Of a stretch of 64,000 bases of DNA, positions 1-9,800 are shown in pieces. The translations under genes and the position numbers were made by a program. The stretch lies in the NCBI GenBank assembly GCA_007859745.1, contig SMLU01000003.1, positions 434,001 to 498,000 of the forward strand. The letters run 5' to 3'. Position 1 is the stretch's first letter, and each line of letters begins with the position of its first letter. This DNA comes from Phycisphaerae bacterium RAS1 (GTDB lineage Bacteria; Planctomycetota; Phycisphaerae; UBA1845; Fen-1342). The notes beneath the pieces are model-generated. The model was not told where the DNA came from, searched no databases, and was given only the letters and a program-made list of their open reading frames with translations.

Positions 1-1
1 G

Positions 2-130
2 ATTCGAAAGGTCGCCGTCGCGATCCTGCGCGTGCTGCAGAAGGAGTCGCCCAATCTGTTCGGCGACTACACCATCACGACGTTGGCCGACGGCTTGGAG
101 ATCGCCTCGACCGAGCACCGCAAGGTCTAG
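2..130 (+). CDS. thyX: C-terminal end of a probable flavin-dependent thymidylate synthase (partial)
   Basis: Only the last 42 codons are inside the window; the frame enters from the left edge and stops with TAG at 128-130. The translated end begins IRKVAVAILRVLQ and continues with a PNLFGDY segment. This resembles the last helix of ThyX, where an EIR-A-I helix is followed by P..F.DY. ThyX methylates dUMP to dTMP with FAD and methylene-tetrahydrofolate. The flavin and substrate motifs lie outside the window, so the call rests on a short tail and is tentative. The next gene starts 7 bases after this stop on the same strand. Confidence 0.45.
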   Translation: MRKVAVAILRVLQKESPNLFGDYTITTLADGLEIASTEHRKV

Positions 131-137
131 GCTGATT

Positions 138-1319
138 GTGAGATGTGGTATGGGCTTCCACCCGGTAAATCCGCCGCCCGACTTGCAGCCGGTTGCGACG
201 CAGGCCCGCCCGCCGCGGGCGCCGCACGGATGGTTCGCCTGGGGGGTGAGTGTTGCGCTCATGGCGGTCTGCGCGAGTGCGCCGCGCGCCGTGGCGGACT
301 GGGCCGACATCTATCTGACGAACGGCCTGGTCTTGCGGGCCGAAATCGAAGAGGAGGCCGACGCCGTCGTGATCCGCAACGAGGCCGGCACGGCGCGCAT
401 CTTGCGAGCCGACATTCTCCGGATCGAGGTGCTGCGCGACTTGCGGCCGGCGGCTTCGCAGCCCGGCGCGCCTCCGCCGCAGGCCACACAATCCCGGCCA
501 TCCGCAGCGGACCGGCAACCCAAATCCGCGCCGCCCGCCTCTCAGCCCACCGCATCATCCGCAGCGGCCGACGACGACGAGCCCGTCCCGGATGACGAAC
601 GGCCGCGCGACGGCGCATTTCCGCCGCCCCCGTTGCTGACGCCGCGCGACATTCAGCGTTTGCGGATCAACGAGCTGAAGCTGAGCGGCCCGCCGGAGAA
701 GGTCCGCGTGCGGCTCGGCGAGCGCGGCCAGAAGACCGACCTGGCCAAGCGCGTGCAGCAGGAGCTGGAGCAGCAACCAAGCGCCGACTCGCAGATCCTC
801 CGCGTGCTCGCCCGCGGCGAGCCGCACGAAAAACTGCAGGCGATCGTCAAGGCCACCGGCGCGGCGCACGCAGACGAAATCGAAATCCAGAGCGATCCCG
901 AGGCGTTCGCCCTGTTTCGACAGCAGATCGTGCCGCGCGTGATGCGCGGCTGCGCCCGCTCCGGCTGTCACGGCGGGGCCGAGGCACAGGCATTTCGGCT
1001 GCCCGCGGCCAGCGCCAGCAATGATGCGGCGGTGTACACCCTCTTCGCGATGCTCAACGAAATCAATCCCGGAAGCGGGGCGCTGATCGACCGTGCCGCG
1101 CCGGACCAGAGCCGGCTGCTCACTTTCATGCTCCCGGCGGCAGACAACCCGGCCCCCCATCCGTCCGTCGGCGACCGAAAGTTCACGCCGGTGCTGAAGG
1201 GGCGCAACGACCCGCAATTCGCGCTGATCGAGTCGTGGATCGCTTCGCTGCGCCGCCCGCGGCCGGACTACGGATTGGAATACGTCATGCCGTCGCCACC
1301 GCCCGGAACCAAGCCGTAA
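138..1319 (+). CDS. Secreted protein with a CX4CH haem-like motif
   Basis: A 393-aa protein. The N-terminus has a hydrophobic stretch (about residues 32-50, GWFAWGVSVALMAVCASA) followed by an Ala cleavage region, so it is probably exported or anchored. Residues ~52-95 (DWADIYLTNGLVLRAEI) form a short beta-rich segment, then a Pro/Ala/Gln-rich linker runs to ~160. The C-terminal third contains C272, C277 and H278 in GCARSGCHGG. That is CX4CH rather than the usual CX2CH; longer-spaced haem sites are known in planctomycete cytochrome-like domains. A peroxidase- or cytochrome-type role is an inference. ATG at 150 is an alternative start. The gene follows the probable thyX end by 7 bases, but there is no obvious functional link. 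Confidence 0.6.
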   Translation: MRCGMGFHPVNPPPDLQPVATQARPPRAPHGWFAWGVSVALMAVCASAPRAVADWADIYLTNGLVLRAEIEEEADAVVIRNEAGTARILRADILRIEVLRDLRPAASQPGAPPPQATQSRPSAADRQPKSAPPASQPTASSAAADDDEPVPDDERPRDGAFPPPPLLTPRDIQRLRINELKLSGPPEKVRVRLGERGQKTDLAKRVQQELEQQPSADSQILRVLARGEPHEKLQAIVKATGAAHADEIEIQSDPEAFALFRQQIVPRVMRGCARSGCHGGAEAQAFRLPAASASNDAAVYTLFAMLNEINPGSGALIDRAAPDQSRLLTFMLPAADNPAPHPSVGDRKFTPVLKGRNDPQFALIESWIASLRRPRPDYGLEYVMPSPPPGTKP

Positions 1320-1475
1320 GCCGTCCCTGCTCCAATAACATGTGGCCATCTGAAGAACCTCGCGATTGCCTCCCGCGAAAACGATGACGACGCCGGGTCG
1401 ATTCCGCCACGCCGCGCCGCCTATACTCTTCTGACGGTCCGTCGCCTTACCCCGCGGCGGCTCTGAGAGTACGCC

Positions 1476-2549
1476 ATGAAAAACGCGCGCCGTTTCGCCG
1501 CAAATCTGATCCTGCCCGCGCTCCTTCTCGGTTCGCCGGTGGCGCGCGCCGGCGGGCGGGCGTTCATGCTGGCGCTCAGCTACGACGAAAACGCCGTGCT
1601 CGAGGTCCACGCCGACGGATCCGTCGGCGATGCGATCCTGAACGGCAGTGACGGACTGGGCGGCCCGTTCGGCGCCAGCGCGATCGTGCGCGGCCCGGAT
1701 GACTGCCTTTACATCGGAAACTTCGACAGCCTCGAACTGCTGCGCATCTGCGGCTCACCGCCGCAGGTCACGGTCCTGGCCGACGGCGCCGACGGACTGA
1801 ACACTCCCGACGGCCTGGCGCCCGGAACCGACGGCGAAATCTACGTCGCTAATCGCTTCTCGCGGAACATCCTGAGGGTTGACCCGAACGGCGACGTTTA
1901 CGAAGTCGATGCGCTCGACGGCCGGCCGATGTGCATCGTCGCCGCCCCTGGGTGGCTCTTCGTGGCCGACGACCTGGGGAATATCTTCGGCTACGACGCC
2001 CAGACGCCGTCGGAGCGCGTGCTGATCGCCAACATCAGCGACGGTCTGGCGGTCGGTAACGTGGCGCTGGCCGTCTCCGCGGACGGTGGGACGCTCTATC
2101 ACCTTGATGCCGGCGTCCTGCGCGCCATCCCGGCGCTGGGCGGACCGGCCGAAATCCTGGCGTCCGGCATGGGCGGCGCCGACGAAGGACTGGCCGTTCT
2201 CGAACGCGCCGGCGGCCGGCTCCCGCCGCTCTTTTTTGCGGCTGATTTTGCCGGCGTGATCTACCGCTTTGCGCCGGGCGGCGTCCCGAGCGTGTTTTCG
2301 ACGGGCGTTCCCGGCGTCAGTGGAATGCTGCTTTCGTCCTGCGGCGAACTGCTGACGTGCGACTCCAATTGCGACGGGTCGATCGACGTGCTCGATATCA
2401 ACCCCTTTGTAACGGCGATCATCGACCCCGGCCTGTATCTCGAGCAGTTCCCGGCCTGCGATTGGCTCTGCAACAATGACATCAACTTCGATGGGGCCGT
2501 GAACGTGCTTGATATTTCCGGGTTCGTCGACTGCGTGCTGGGGGAATAG
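1476..2549 (+). CDS. Secreted beta-propeller protein with dockerin-like C-terminus
   Basis: A 357-aa protein with a clear signal peptide (MKNARRFAANLILPALLLG, cleavage near ARA-GG). Residues ~30-285 contain repeated strand patterns such as DGLAPGTDGEIYVANRF that suit an NHL/SMP-30-like propeller. The end (~295-357) holds two EF-hand-like calcium loops, SNCDGSIDVLDINPF and NINFDGAVNVLDISGF, as in type I dockerin-like modules. A second secreted protein at 29440-30258 has the same kind of tail. In planctomycetes such tails are common on exported proteins and may serve attachment or sorting; there is no sign of a cellulosome here. The ligand or reaction cannot be read from the sequence. A hairpin repeat starts 8 bases after the stop. 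Confidence 0.7.
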   Translation: MKNARRFAANLILPALLLGSPVARAGGRAFMLALSYDENAVLEVHADGSVGDAILNGSDGLGGPFGASAIVRGPDDCLYIGNFDSLELLRICGSPPQVTVLADGADGLNTPDGLAPGTDGEIYVANRFSRNILRVDPNGDVYEVDALDGRPMCIVAAPGWLFVADDLGNIFGYDAQTPSERVLIANISDGLAVGNVALAVSADGGTLYHLDAGVLRAIPALGGPAEILASGMGGADEGLAVLERAGGRLPPLFFAADFAGVIYRFAPGGVPSVFSTGVPGVSGMLLSSCGELLTCDSNCDGSIDVLDINPFVTAIIDPGLYLEQFPACDWLCNNDINFDGAVNVLDISGFVDCVLGE

Positions 2550-2557
2550 CCGGCATT

Positions 2558-2615
2558 GGGTGGGACGGGCGTCTCGCCCGTCCCGGCGCGACGGGCGAGA
2601 CGCCCGTCCCACCCA
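2558..2615. repeat. Family A palindromic repeat
   Basis: Two arms read GGGTGGGACGGGCGTCTCGC and, after an 8-10 base centre, its inverse GCGAGACGCCCGTCCCACCC. Related copies are at 7582-7645, 15110-15173 and 45033-45089. It lies directly 3' of the dockerin-like gene and could also act as a transcript-end hairpin. Confidence 0.9.
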
Positions 2616-2640
2616 TCACGAAGTCCTCACCAGCCGTCGC

Positions 2641-3810
2641 CTACGCCTTGCGGAGCGCTTCGAGAATCGGCACGCGCGCCGCCTTAATCGCCGGCACGAG
2701 CGCTCCGGCCACGCCCACCACCGTCGCCAGCGCCAGCGACGACAGCGCCACGCCGGGCGTGACACGCAGCTCGAACGCCAGCACCGTCCAGGTCGTGTCG
2801 GACAGGAAATCCTGGCGCGACCCGTTCAGCAGCCCGCCCAGCGCCAGCCCAAACACCGCCGCCGCGAGGCAGAGAATCACCGACTCAATCACGAACGACG
2901 CGACGATGACCGCCCGCGAGAAACCGATGGTGCGCAGCATGGCGATCTCCCGTCGCCGTCCGTCCACGGCGGCGTACATCGTGTTGGCCACCGCGAAGAC
3001 CGCGCCGATCGACATGATGAATACCAGGATGCCGGTTACCGCCACAATTTGCCGCGTTTTTGCCAGCAGGTCGGCGTAATACGCCGTTTCCAGCCGCGGC
3101 AGAAGCTGCACGGTCGGGCCCTTGATGTAGGCCATCGCAGCCGGCGCCGACGCGGGGTCATCCAGCTTGACCACGATCGTTGAGGCCAGCGAGCGGGCGT
3201 AGGAGTCGGCGATGGTCGAGCGCGGCGCCCACAGCTCGCTCTCAAACGCGCTTCCGCCGCTCTCAAAAATGCCGACGATCTCGCAGTCGCGGTTGCCGAA
3301 ACGCCCCAGCTTGATGCGGCTGCCCAGCGTCAGGCCTTCGTAGCGCTCAGCAGCCGCCTTGCCGACGATCACCTCCAGCAAGCCCGGTTCGAAGCAGCGC
3401 CCCTCGACGATCTTCACTTCATCGTGCACGGACAACCCCACCAGGTCGATCCCGCGCACCGCCACATTCGCCATCGCCCCGCCGCCGCGGCGCGGGATCG
3501 AGGTCTGCACGCAGATTTCCTGGCTGATCAGCGGGCGGCCGTCCGGCCCGATCGCCGCGCCGGGCGTCTGCATGACCTGCACACACTCGCTGGGGATGAT
3601 GATGCTCGTGCTCTCGGCGGTGGCTCCGGGCTTGAGCACCAGAATATTGCGCGAAGAACCGCTGGCGACCAGCGACGCGCCGATGCCGGCGGAAAACGAG
3701 AGTAGCACCGCCAGCACCAGGACGACGACCGTGACGACGGTGAAGGTCAGTCCGGAGCTGACCTTGCGGGCCAGCAGATTTCGCCAGTTGTACGAGAGGG
3801 GAAGCGCCAT
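2641..3810 (-). CDS. ABC transporter permease, FtsX/MacB type
   Basis: A 389-aa membrane protein with the FtsX/MacB layout: one N-terminal membrane helix (~residues 19-45, FTVVTVVVLVLAVLLSFSAG), a large extracytoplasmic domain (~50-250) and three C-terminal helices (~265-380). The last part (AIKAARVPILEALRKA) is the usual FtsX tail that contacts the ATPase. The family includes lipoprotein-release (LolCE), macrolide efflux (MacB) and cell-division (FtsX) permeases. It is last in a reverse-strand set after eno and an ftsB-like gene, 59 bases beyond the latter. No ATPase is adjacent; the only ABC ATPase in the window is at 12395-13522 on the other strand, and pairing the two is speculation. Confidence 0.85.
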   Translation of the reverse strand: MALPLSYNWRNLLARKVSSGLTFTVVTVVVLVLAVLLSFSAGIGASLVASGSSRNILVLKPGATAESTSIIIPSECVQVMQTPGAAIGPDGRPLISQEICVQTSIPRRGGGAMANVAVRGIDLVGLSVHDEVKIVEGRCFEPGLLEVIVGKAAAERYEGLTLGSRIKLGRFGNRDCEIVGIFESGGSAFESELWAPRSTIADSYARSLASTIVVKLDDPASAPAAMAYIKGPTVQLLPRLETAYYADLLAKTRQIVAVTGILVFIMSIGAVFAVANTMYAAVDGRRREIAMLRTIGFSRAVIVASFVIESVILCLAAAVFGLALGGLLNGSRQDFLSDTTWTVLAFELRVTPGVALSSLALATVVGVAGALVPAIKAARVPILEALRKA

Positions 3811-3823
3811 TCCAGGATCCCTT

Positions 3824-3854
3824 GTAGGGTGGGTTGAGCGAAGCGAAACCCACC
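3824..3854 (+). repeat. GTAG-headed palindrome (GGTGGGTT type)
   Basis: GTAG at 3824-3827 is followed by GGTGGGTT, a GAGCGAAGCG loop and AACCCACC. It lies between the ftsB-like gene and the permease gene. The 5' GTAG plus hairpin layout matches REP elements mobilised by RAYTs. Confidence 0.8.
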
Positions 3855-3869
3855 GTCCCCGCTACCGTC

Positions 3870-4391
3870 CTAACGTCCCTCTGACTCCACCTCGAGCGCC
3901 GCTCGCCTCGCCGTCACCCGCCCCAGCAGCACCACCGCCGTCACGATCATCCCGCCGCCGATCAGCATTACGACCGGCCGCGTCTGCGATCGAACGAAAA
4001 TGTACGCCGCCGGATACCGTCCCAAAAGGTCATCCACAAATCGCGTGATTTCCGGCACCACCGCGTCCGCAGCCGACGGCGCCGGCGCGGCCGGCGCCGC
4101 AGCGGCCTCGGGCGTCGCAGGCGGCGCCGCGACCGGCGGCGCGGCGCCGAATTCCTGGCGGTAGAGCCGCTCCACGTACGCCGCGTCGGTCTGGATGTGC
4201 TCGATTTGTTTCTGAATCACCACCAGGCGCTGCTCGACCTGCGCCAGCGAAGTCTGCATGGCGGCCAGCCGCTCGCGCTGCGCCACGTATTCAAACCAGG
4301 GCGGCAGCAGAACGCACGGCATGAGCACGGCGCCGCCCACCAGCGTCATGATCCAGAACAGTAAACCCGCGCCGCGGGTGGAACCTTGCAT
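3870..4391 (-). CDS. FtsB/DivIC-like septum protein with an extra membrane segment
   Basis: A 173-aa protein from ATG at 4391; the open frame extends further upstream but only through a repeat. Residues ~8-30 (GLLFWIMTLVGGAVLMPCVL) are a membrane helix. It is followed by a coiled coil (~37-75) ending DAAYVERLYRQEFG, which closely resembles the D.EYIE..AR.ELG signature of FtsB/DivIC. A Pro/Ala-rich linker and a second membrane helix (~140-162) are unusual for the family. The gene lies directly downstream of enolase on the same strand, and eno-ftsB is a widely conserved order, which supports the call. FtsB/DivIC proteins act with FtsL and FtsQ at the septum. Confidence 0.6.
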   Translation of the reverse strand: MQGSTRGAGLLFWIMTLVGGAVLMPCVLLPPWFEYVAQRERLAAMQTSLAQVEQRLVVIQKQIEHIQTDAAYVERLYRQEFGAAPPVAAPPATPEAAAAPAAPAPSAADAVVPEITRFVDDLLGRYPAAYIFVRSQTRPVVMLIGGGMIVTAVVLLGRVTARRAALEVESEGR

Positions 4392-4456
4392 GACGCTCTC
4401 GCCTGAACCGCGGCGACCAGCCCGAACCGTTCCCGTCCCGAAGCAGACAAAGTCCC

Positions 4457-4604
4457 ACCACAGAGGCACAGAGACACGGAGAATACGCGATGGCGTGAAC
4501 GGGGGACATGGGGCGCGCGAAACGCTCCAGCCTCCGCGCGCCCAGTGTCCCTTTGTCCCTCTATCCCGCGCCAACGCATTCCCTGTGCCTCTGTGCCTCT
4601 GTGG

Positions 4605-4607
<3 letters not shown>
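4457..4607. repeat. Inverted 'CACAGAGGCACAGAG' repeat pair at the 3' end of eno
   Basis: The left arm at 4457-4481 contains CACAGAGGCACAGAGACACG; the right arm at 4581-4607 is the inverse, CTGTGCCTCTGTGCCTCTG. The right arm overlaps the stop codon of enolase. A related single arm lies 5' of the enolase gene at 6064-6092. About 100 bases separate the arms here. Confidence 0.85.
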
Positions 4608-5990
<1,383 letters not shown>

Positions 5991-6063
5991 TTACTGGCGC
6001 GCAGCTCCGAGAGCCACCCCGCGCGCCGTTTGTCCCCATATCTGGCTAACCCGGTCTCTCGCA

Positions 6064-6092
6064 TTCTCTGTGCCTCTGTGTCTCTGTGGTTG
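6064..6092. repeat. Single arm of the 'CTCTGTGCCTCTGTG' repeat upstream of eno
   Basis: The segment around CTCTGTGCCTCTGTGTCTCT repeats the right arm seen at 4581-4607, so enolase is bracketed by copies of one repeat. It ends 15 bases before the stop codon of the lipoprotein gene at 6108. Confidence 0.8.
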
Positions 6093-6107
6093 TTTTCGCT
6101 TTCGCAA

Positions 6108-6557
6108 TCACTGCCCCGCCAGCTTCGGCAACGGCGGCGGCGGCAGGTCCTTGCGCACCTGGGCCGTGCTGACGACGTATCGCTCCGGGCCGGCCGCCTC
6201 GGCGTAAAGCACCACTTGCACATCGTCGCCAACCTGCACCGCGTCGATCGGCCGCAGCAGGTCGTTGACGTATATCTCCGAGTCCTTCGTCACGACGCAG
6301 GTGATCACGTGGTCGTGCAGCGCCGCCTGGCGCGATTGCGTCACGCGCACCGACCACTCGCCGTTTTCGAGATTCCGGTCTTCCACGCGGCCCCAGCAGG
6401 TTTCAAACGCACTCGGCGGCGTCAGCCTCTGACAACCGGCGATCACGAGCGCAGCCGCCGCCGCGGCCATGACGCGCAATCCGCGTGCGATGCGGGGCGC
6501 GACCGGCGCCGCCGTCCGAGGCAGTATCAAGTCGAGTGTCCCAAGTTCTGCGGACAT
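6108..6557 (-). CDS. Small predicted lipoprotein of unknown function
   Basis: A 149-aa protein with a lipobox (LVIAGC, Cys at about residue 42), so it is probably lipid-anchored. The mature part (~43-149) is small, contains VGDDVQVVLYAE-like strands and ends in a Pro-rich tail. ATG at 6470 (MAAAAAALVIAGC) is an alternative start giving a normal-length signal. I do not recognise the family. It reads away from the tricorn protease gene, with a family C repeat pair between them. Confidence 0.6.
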   Translation of the reverse strand: MSAELGTLDLILPRTAAPVAPRIARGLRVMAAAAAALVIAGCQRLTPPSAFETCWGRVEDRNLENGEWSVRVTQSRQAALHDHVITCVVTKDSEIYVNDLLRPIDAVQVGDDVQVVLYAEAAGPERYVVSTAQVRKDLPPPPLPKLAGQ

Positions 6558-6671
6558 TTGCCGTTCATTCTAGGCCGCCACCCGCAATCTCGCGACGGAT
6601 TCGAAAGCGGGCAACCAGAGGGTGCGTCACGGCCGGCCCGGCGGGATTCTGACCGGCTCGGCGGGCACATC

Positions 6672-6778
6672 TGTCCGAACCCGCCGCGCCAAGCGGCGGG
6701 GTGACGTCCCGAGCCTACGCGGCGCTTCTCGCCGTCGTGGGTCACCCCGCCACTTGGCGCGGCGGGTTCGGAAAAACG
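6672..6778. repeat. Family C repeat pair (BIME-like)
   Basis: Left arm CCGAACCCGCCGCGCCAAGC...GGCGGGGTGACGTC; right arm is the inverse, ending GCGGCGGGTTCGGA. Each arm contains its own palindrome (CCCGCCGC-GCCAA-GCGGCGGG), so the pair can form two hairpins or one long one. The spacer is about 35 bases. Other pairs are at 10523, 33563, 48625, 54691 and 58975. Confidence 0.9.
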
Positions 6779-6822
6779 ACCCGGCCGGTGCGGCGTCGCG
6801 CGAACGGCGGCGTTTCGCAGCG

Positions 6823-9800
6823 CTACGGCCCGCCCGGCGTATCCGCGATCTTCTTCAGCGTCGCCTGAATCGCCGCGTCCAATTGCGGCTGCCGCCCGGC
6901 GGCTTCGTCGGCGGGCGTCTCGGCGATGATGACGTCCGGCTTGGCGCCGTGGTTCTCCATGTCTGTTCCATCGGGCAGATACCAGCCGCGGCCGGGCATG
7001 CGGATCGACGCGCCGTCGATCAGCCGGTATGCCCCGGTGCTGATCACCGCGCCGAAAGTCGTCATCCCCACCAGCGGACCGCGCTTCAGCGTCTTGAACG
7101 CGTGCGAGATGATCTCGGCGTTCGAGTAACTGTATTGGTTGCACATCATCGTGGTCGGCTTCGTCCAGGCGTAGAAAATCAGCCGATCCTGCGGATAGCC
7201 CGCCGCTCCGCCGCGGCCGATGGTGTAGGCGTGCCGCTTCACGCTCAGCACCGCCATCACCCAGTCCGCCGTCCAGCCGCCGCCGTTGTTGCGGACGTCG
7301 ATGATCAGCCCCTCTTTCCCATTTGCCGCCGCGTAGAGGTCGCGCTCGAAGACGTGAAACTCCGGCTCGCCCATGCCGCGGATGTGCAGGTAGCCCAAGC
7401 GGCCGGCCGACTTCTCCTCGACGTACTTGCGGTTCGCTTCGACCCAGGCGTCATACTGCAGCGCGTCAAACTGGCCGCCGGAGATCGGGCGAATCACGAT
7501 CTCAATCGGCTTGTCGGCGCCATCGGGCTGGGAGGCGGAGCCACCGGGGTCCATGGGCGAGGTGGGTGGGGTGGCTGGAATGGGTGGGACGGGCGTCTCG
7601 CCCGTGCCCGCTGGAGTCTGGACGGGCGGGACGCCCGTCCCACCCGATTCGCTGCTGGCCGGCGCCGTCGCCGCTTGCGACGAGCTGGGCTGCGTCGCCG
7701 GCTTCGGACGCTCCGGCGACGGCTGGATTTCGAGGATGATCGGATCGTCCACGGCGTTAATCAACGCCCGATCCAGCGGCGCATCCGGCCCAACCTCGAC
7801 GCCGCCGACTTTCAGCAGCACGTCGCCGACATAGAGCCTGCTCTCGCTGCGATCGGCCGGGCCTTGCCGGACGATCGACGCGATTTTCAGGCCCGGACCG
7901 GGCCAGGTTTGATCGACGAACACGCCCAGGTAGCCGATGCGCTCCGGCGATCCGCCGCCGGCCGGGCCCGAAATGCCCATGTGCGAGGCGTTCAACTCGC
8001 CTTGGAGCATGTTGAAGACCTCGTTGAACTCAAACGTCGTGTGCGTCTTCAGGGCCAGCTCGCGGTACTTCGCCGCCAGCCGCGACCAGTCCAGCCCCTT
8101 CATGGTCGGGTGGTAGAAGCGCAGCAGCAGCGCCCGGGCGGCGTCGTCGAATTTCTGCGCCGCTTCCGCCGCCAGATCGATGTTCATCTTCGCCCGGAAG
8201 TCGTGCGCGTTCGCGTCGGCCCCGCCGGGCTTGCACGAATTCGGCACGCCCGTTTTGAGGTAGAAGAGCCGTTGCCCGTCGAGGCCCCAGTGCAGTCCGC
8301 CGGCCGCGCCACCGAGCGCCTTTTTCAGCTCCTCTCCGTTCCACTTCACCTGGTACAGGTTCGGCTCGCCCTCGTGCGCCGACGTGAACGCCAGCAACCC
8401 GCCGTCGGGCGAAAGGGCAAAGCCGCTCTGATCGCCCGGAAGAGACGTGACGCGGCGGATGCGCTTCCAGGCGGTATCCAGCTCGTACTCGAACTTCTCC
8501 TCCGGCTCTTTCTTCTCGTCGTCCTTCTTGTCCTCGTCCTTCTTGTCGCCTTTTTCCTTCTTCTCGTCCTTGTCGCCATCGTCCTTCTCGGCGCTCTCCT
8601 CGCGGGTCGGAGCCGCGGCCGGCTGCGAGTCGGCGGCCGCTGATGACGGGGACGACTCCGGCTGCGAGGCCGGCTGCGTCTGGGGCGGCTCACCGGCGAG
8701 GACGATCTTGCCGCTCGCGTCGCACTTCTTCAGCGGCTTGCGCTTCTTGGCCTTCTCTGCCGCCTTCTCGAAATACTCCAGCATCTCCGACGGCGACTTC
8801 TGATCCAGTTGCGGCGAGAGGAACACCATGTACAAATCGAAATCGCTGCCCACCCGCCGGCTGCCAAACGCGAGCATCTGGCCATCGGCCGACCACTGCG
8901 GGCTGCCGTCGTTGTCCGGGTGCCGCGTGATATTCACCGCCGGCCCGGTCCCGTCGGCGGGGATGATGTGAATGTCGGCGTTGTACTCGGCGTCCTCGAT
9001 CTCGTATGCGATCCACTTGCTGTCCGGCGACCAGCGAAAGCTCGGCTGATTCCAGCTTTGCACCAGCACCTGCTCGGTCCCGGATTTCAGTTCACGCACG
9101 ATCAGGTCGCCGCGCAGCCGCGAAAAAGCCAGGTGCTTTCCGTCCGGCGAGACCTGCGGCCCGAATTCGGGATCGGCATTGTCGGTGACGCGCTCGATCT
9201 TGAAGCGCAGCGAGTCGCAGAGCGCCTTGGGCGGCGTCTCCGCCGAGGTCGCGCGGTAGAGGTCCTCCTGCCCGGCCTGGTCCGACACGAAAAAGAGCGC
9301 CTTGCCGTCGGGCGACCAGGTCACGTCGCGCTCGCGGGCGATGGCGCTGGTGACCCGCCGCGTCGGCCGCTTGGCCTCCGTCTTGATGACAAACAGCTCG
9401 CCGTGCACGACCAGCGCGATCTCCTTGCCGTCGGGCGAAGCTTCGGCTTCGTCCGCGTCGCGGGCGAACGTGCGCAGGTCGAGCGGGCTGCGCGGCGTGT
9501 CGCCGCCCGCCGTCACGCCCAGCGCCCGCGGCGGCCCGTCCGGCAGGCTCATCACATAAAGCCGGTCCCAGTGCGTGAAGACGAGCGTCTTGCCGTCGGC
9601 GGAAACCGCGTAGTCGCGGACGTCGTCATCGGTCATGCGCGTGACCTGCTTGGCCTCCGGTCCGTCCGTGGGCTGATGCCAGACGTTCACCGTGCCGCCG
9701 CGATCCGACAGGAAATAGACGCCCCGGGCACCAAGGTCCCAGCTCGGCTCGCTGTCGTTGCCGTCGAATGTCGTGAGCTGAGCGAAACTGCCGGCGGCCG

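Noticed and set aside
2509-3183. A plus-strand frame that starts in the dockerin gene and reads through the first family A repeat
   Set aside because: It is antisense to the ABC permease and has only repeat-derived and Arg-rich content.
8500-8610. A low-complexity repeat rich in CTTCTCGTC
   Set aside because: It encodes the Lys/Asp/Glu-rich linker of the protease on the reverse strand.
6622-8643. A 673-codon plus-strand frame opposite the tricorn protease
   Set aside because: It is antisense to a gene with clear protease motifs and is rich in Arg/Ala, as expected from shadow frames.
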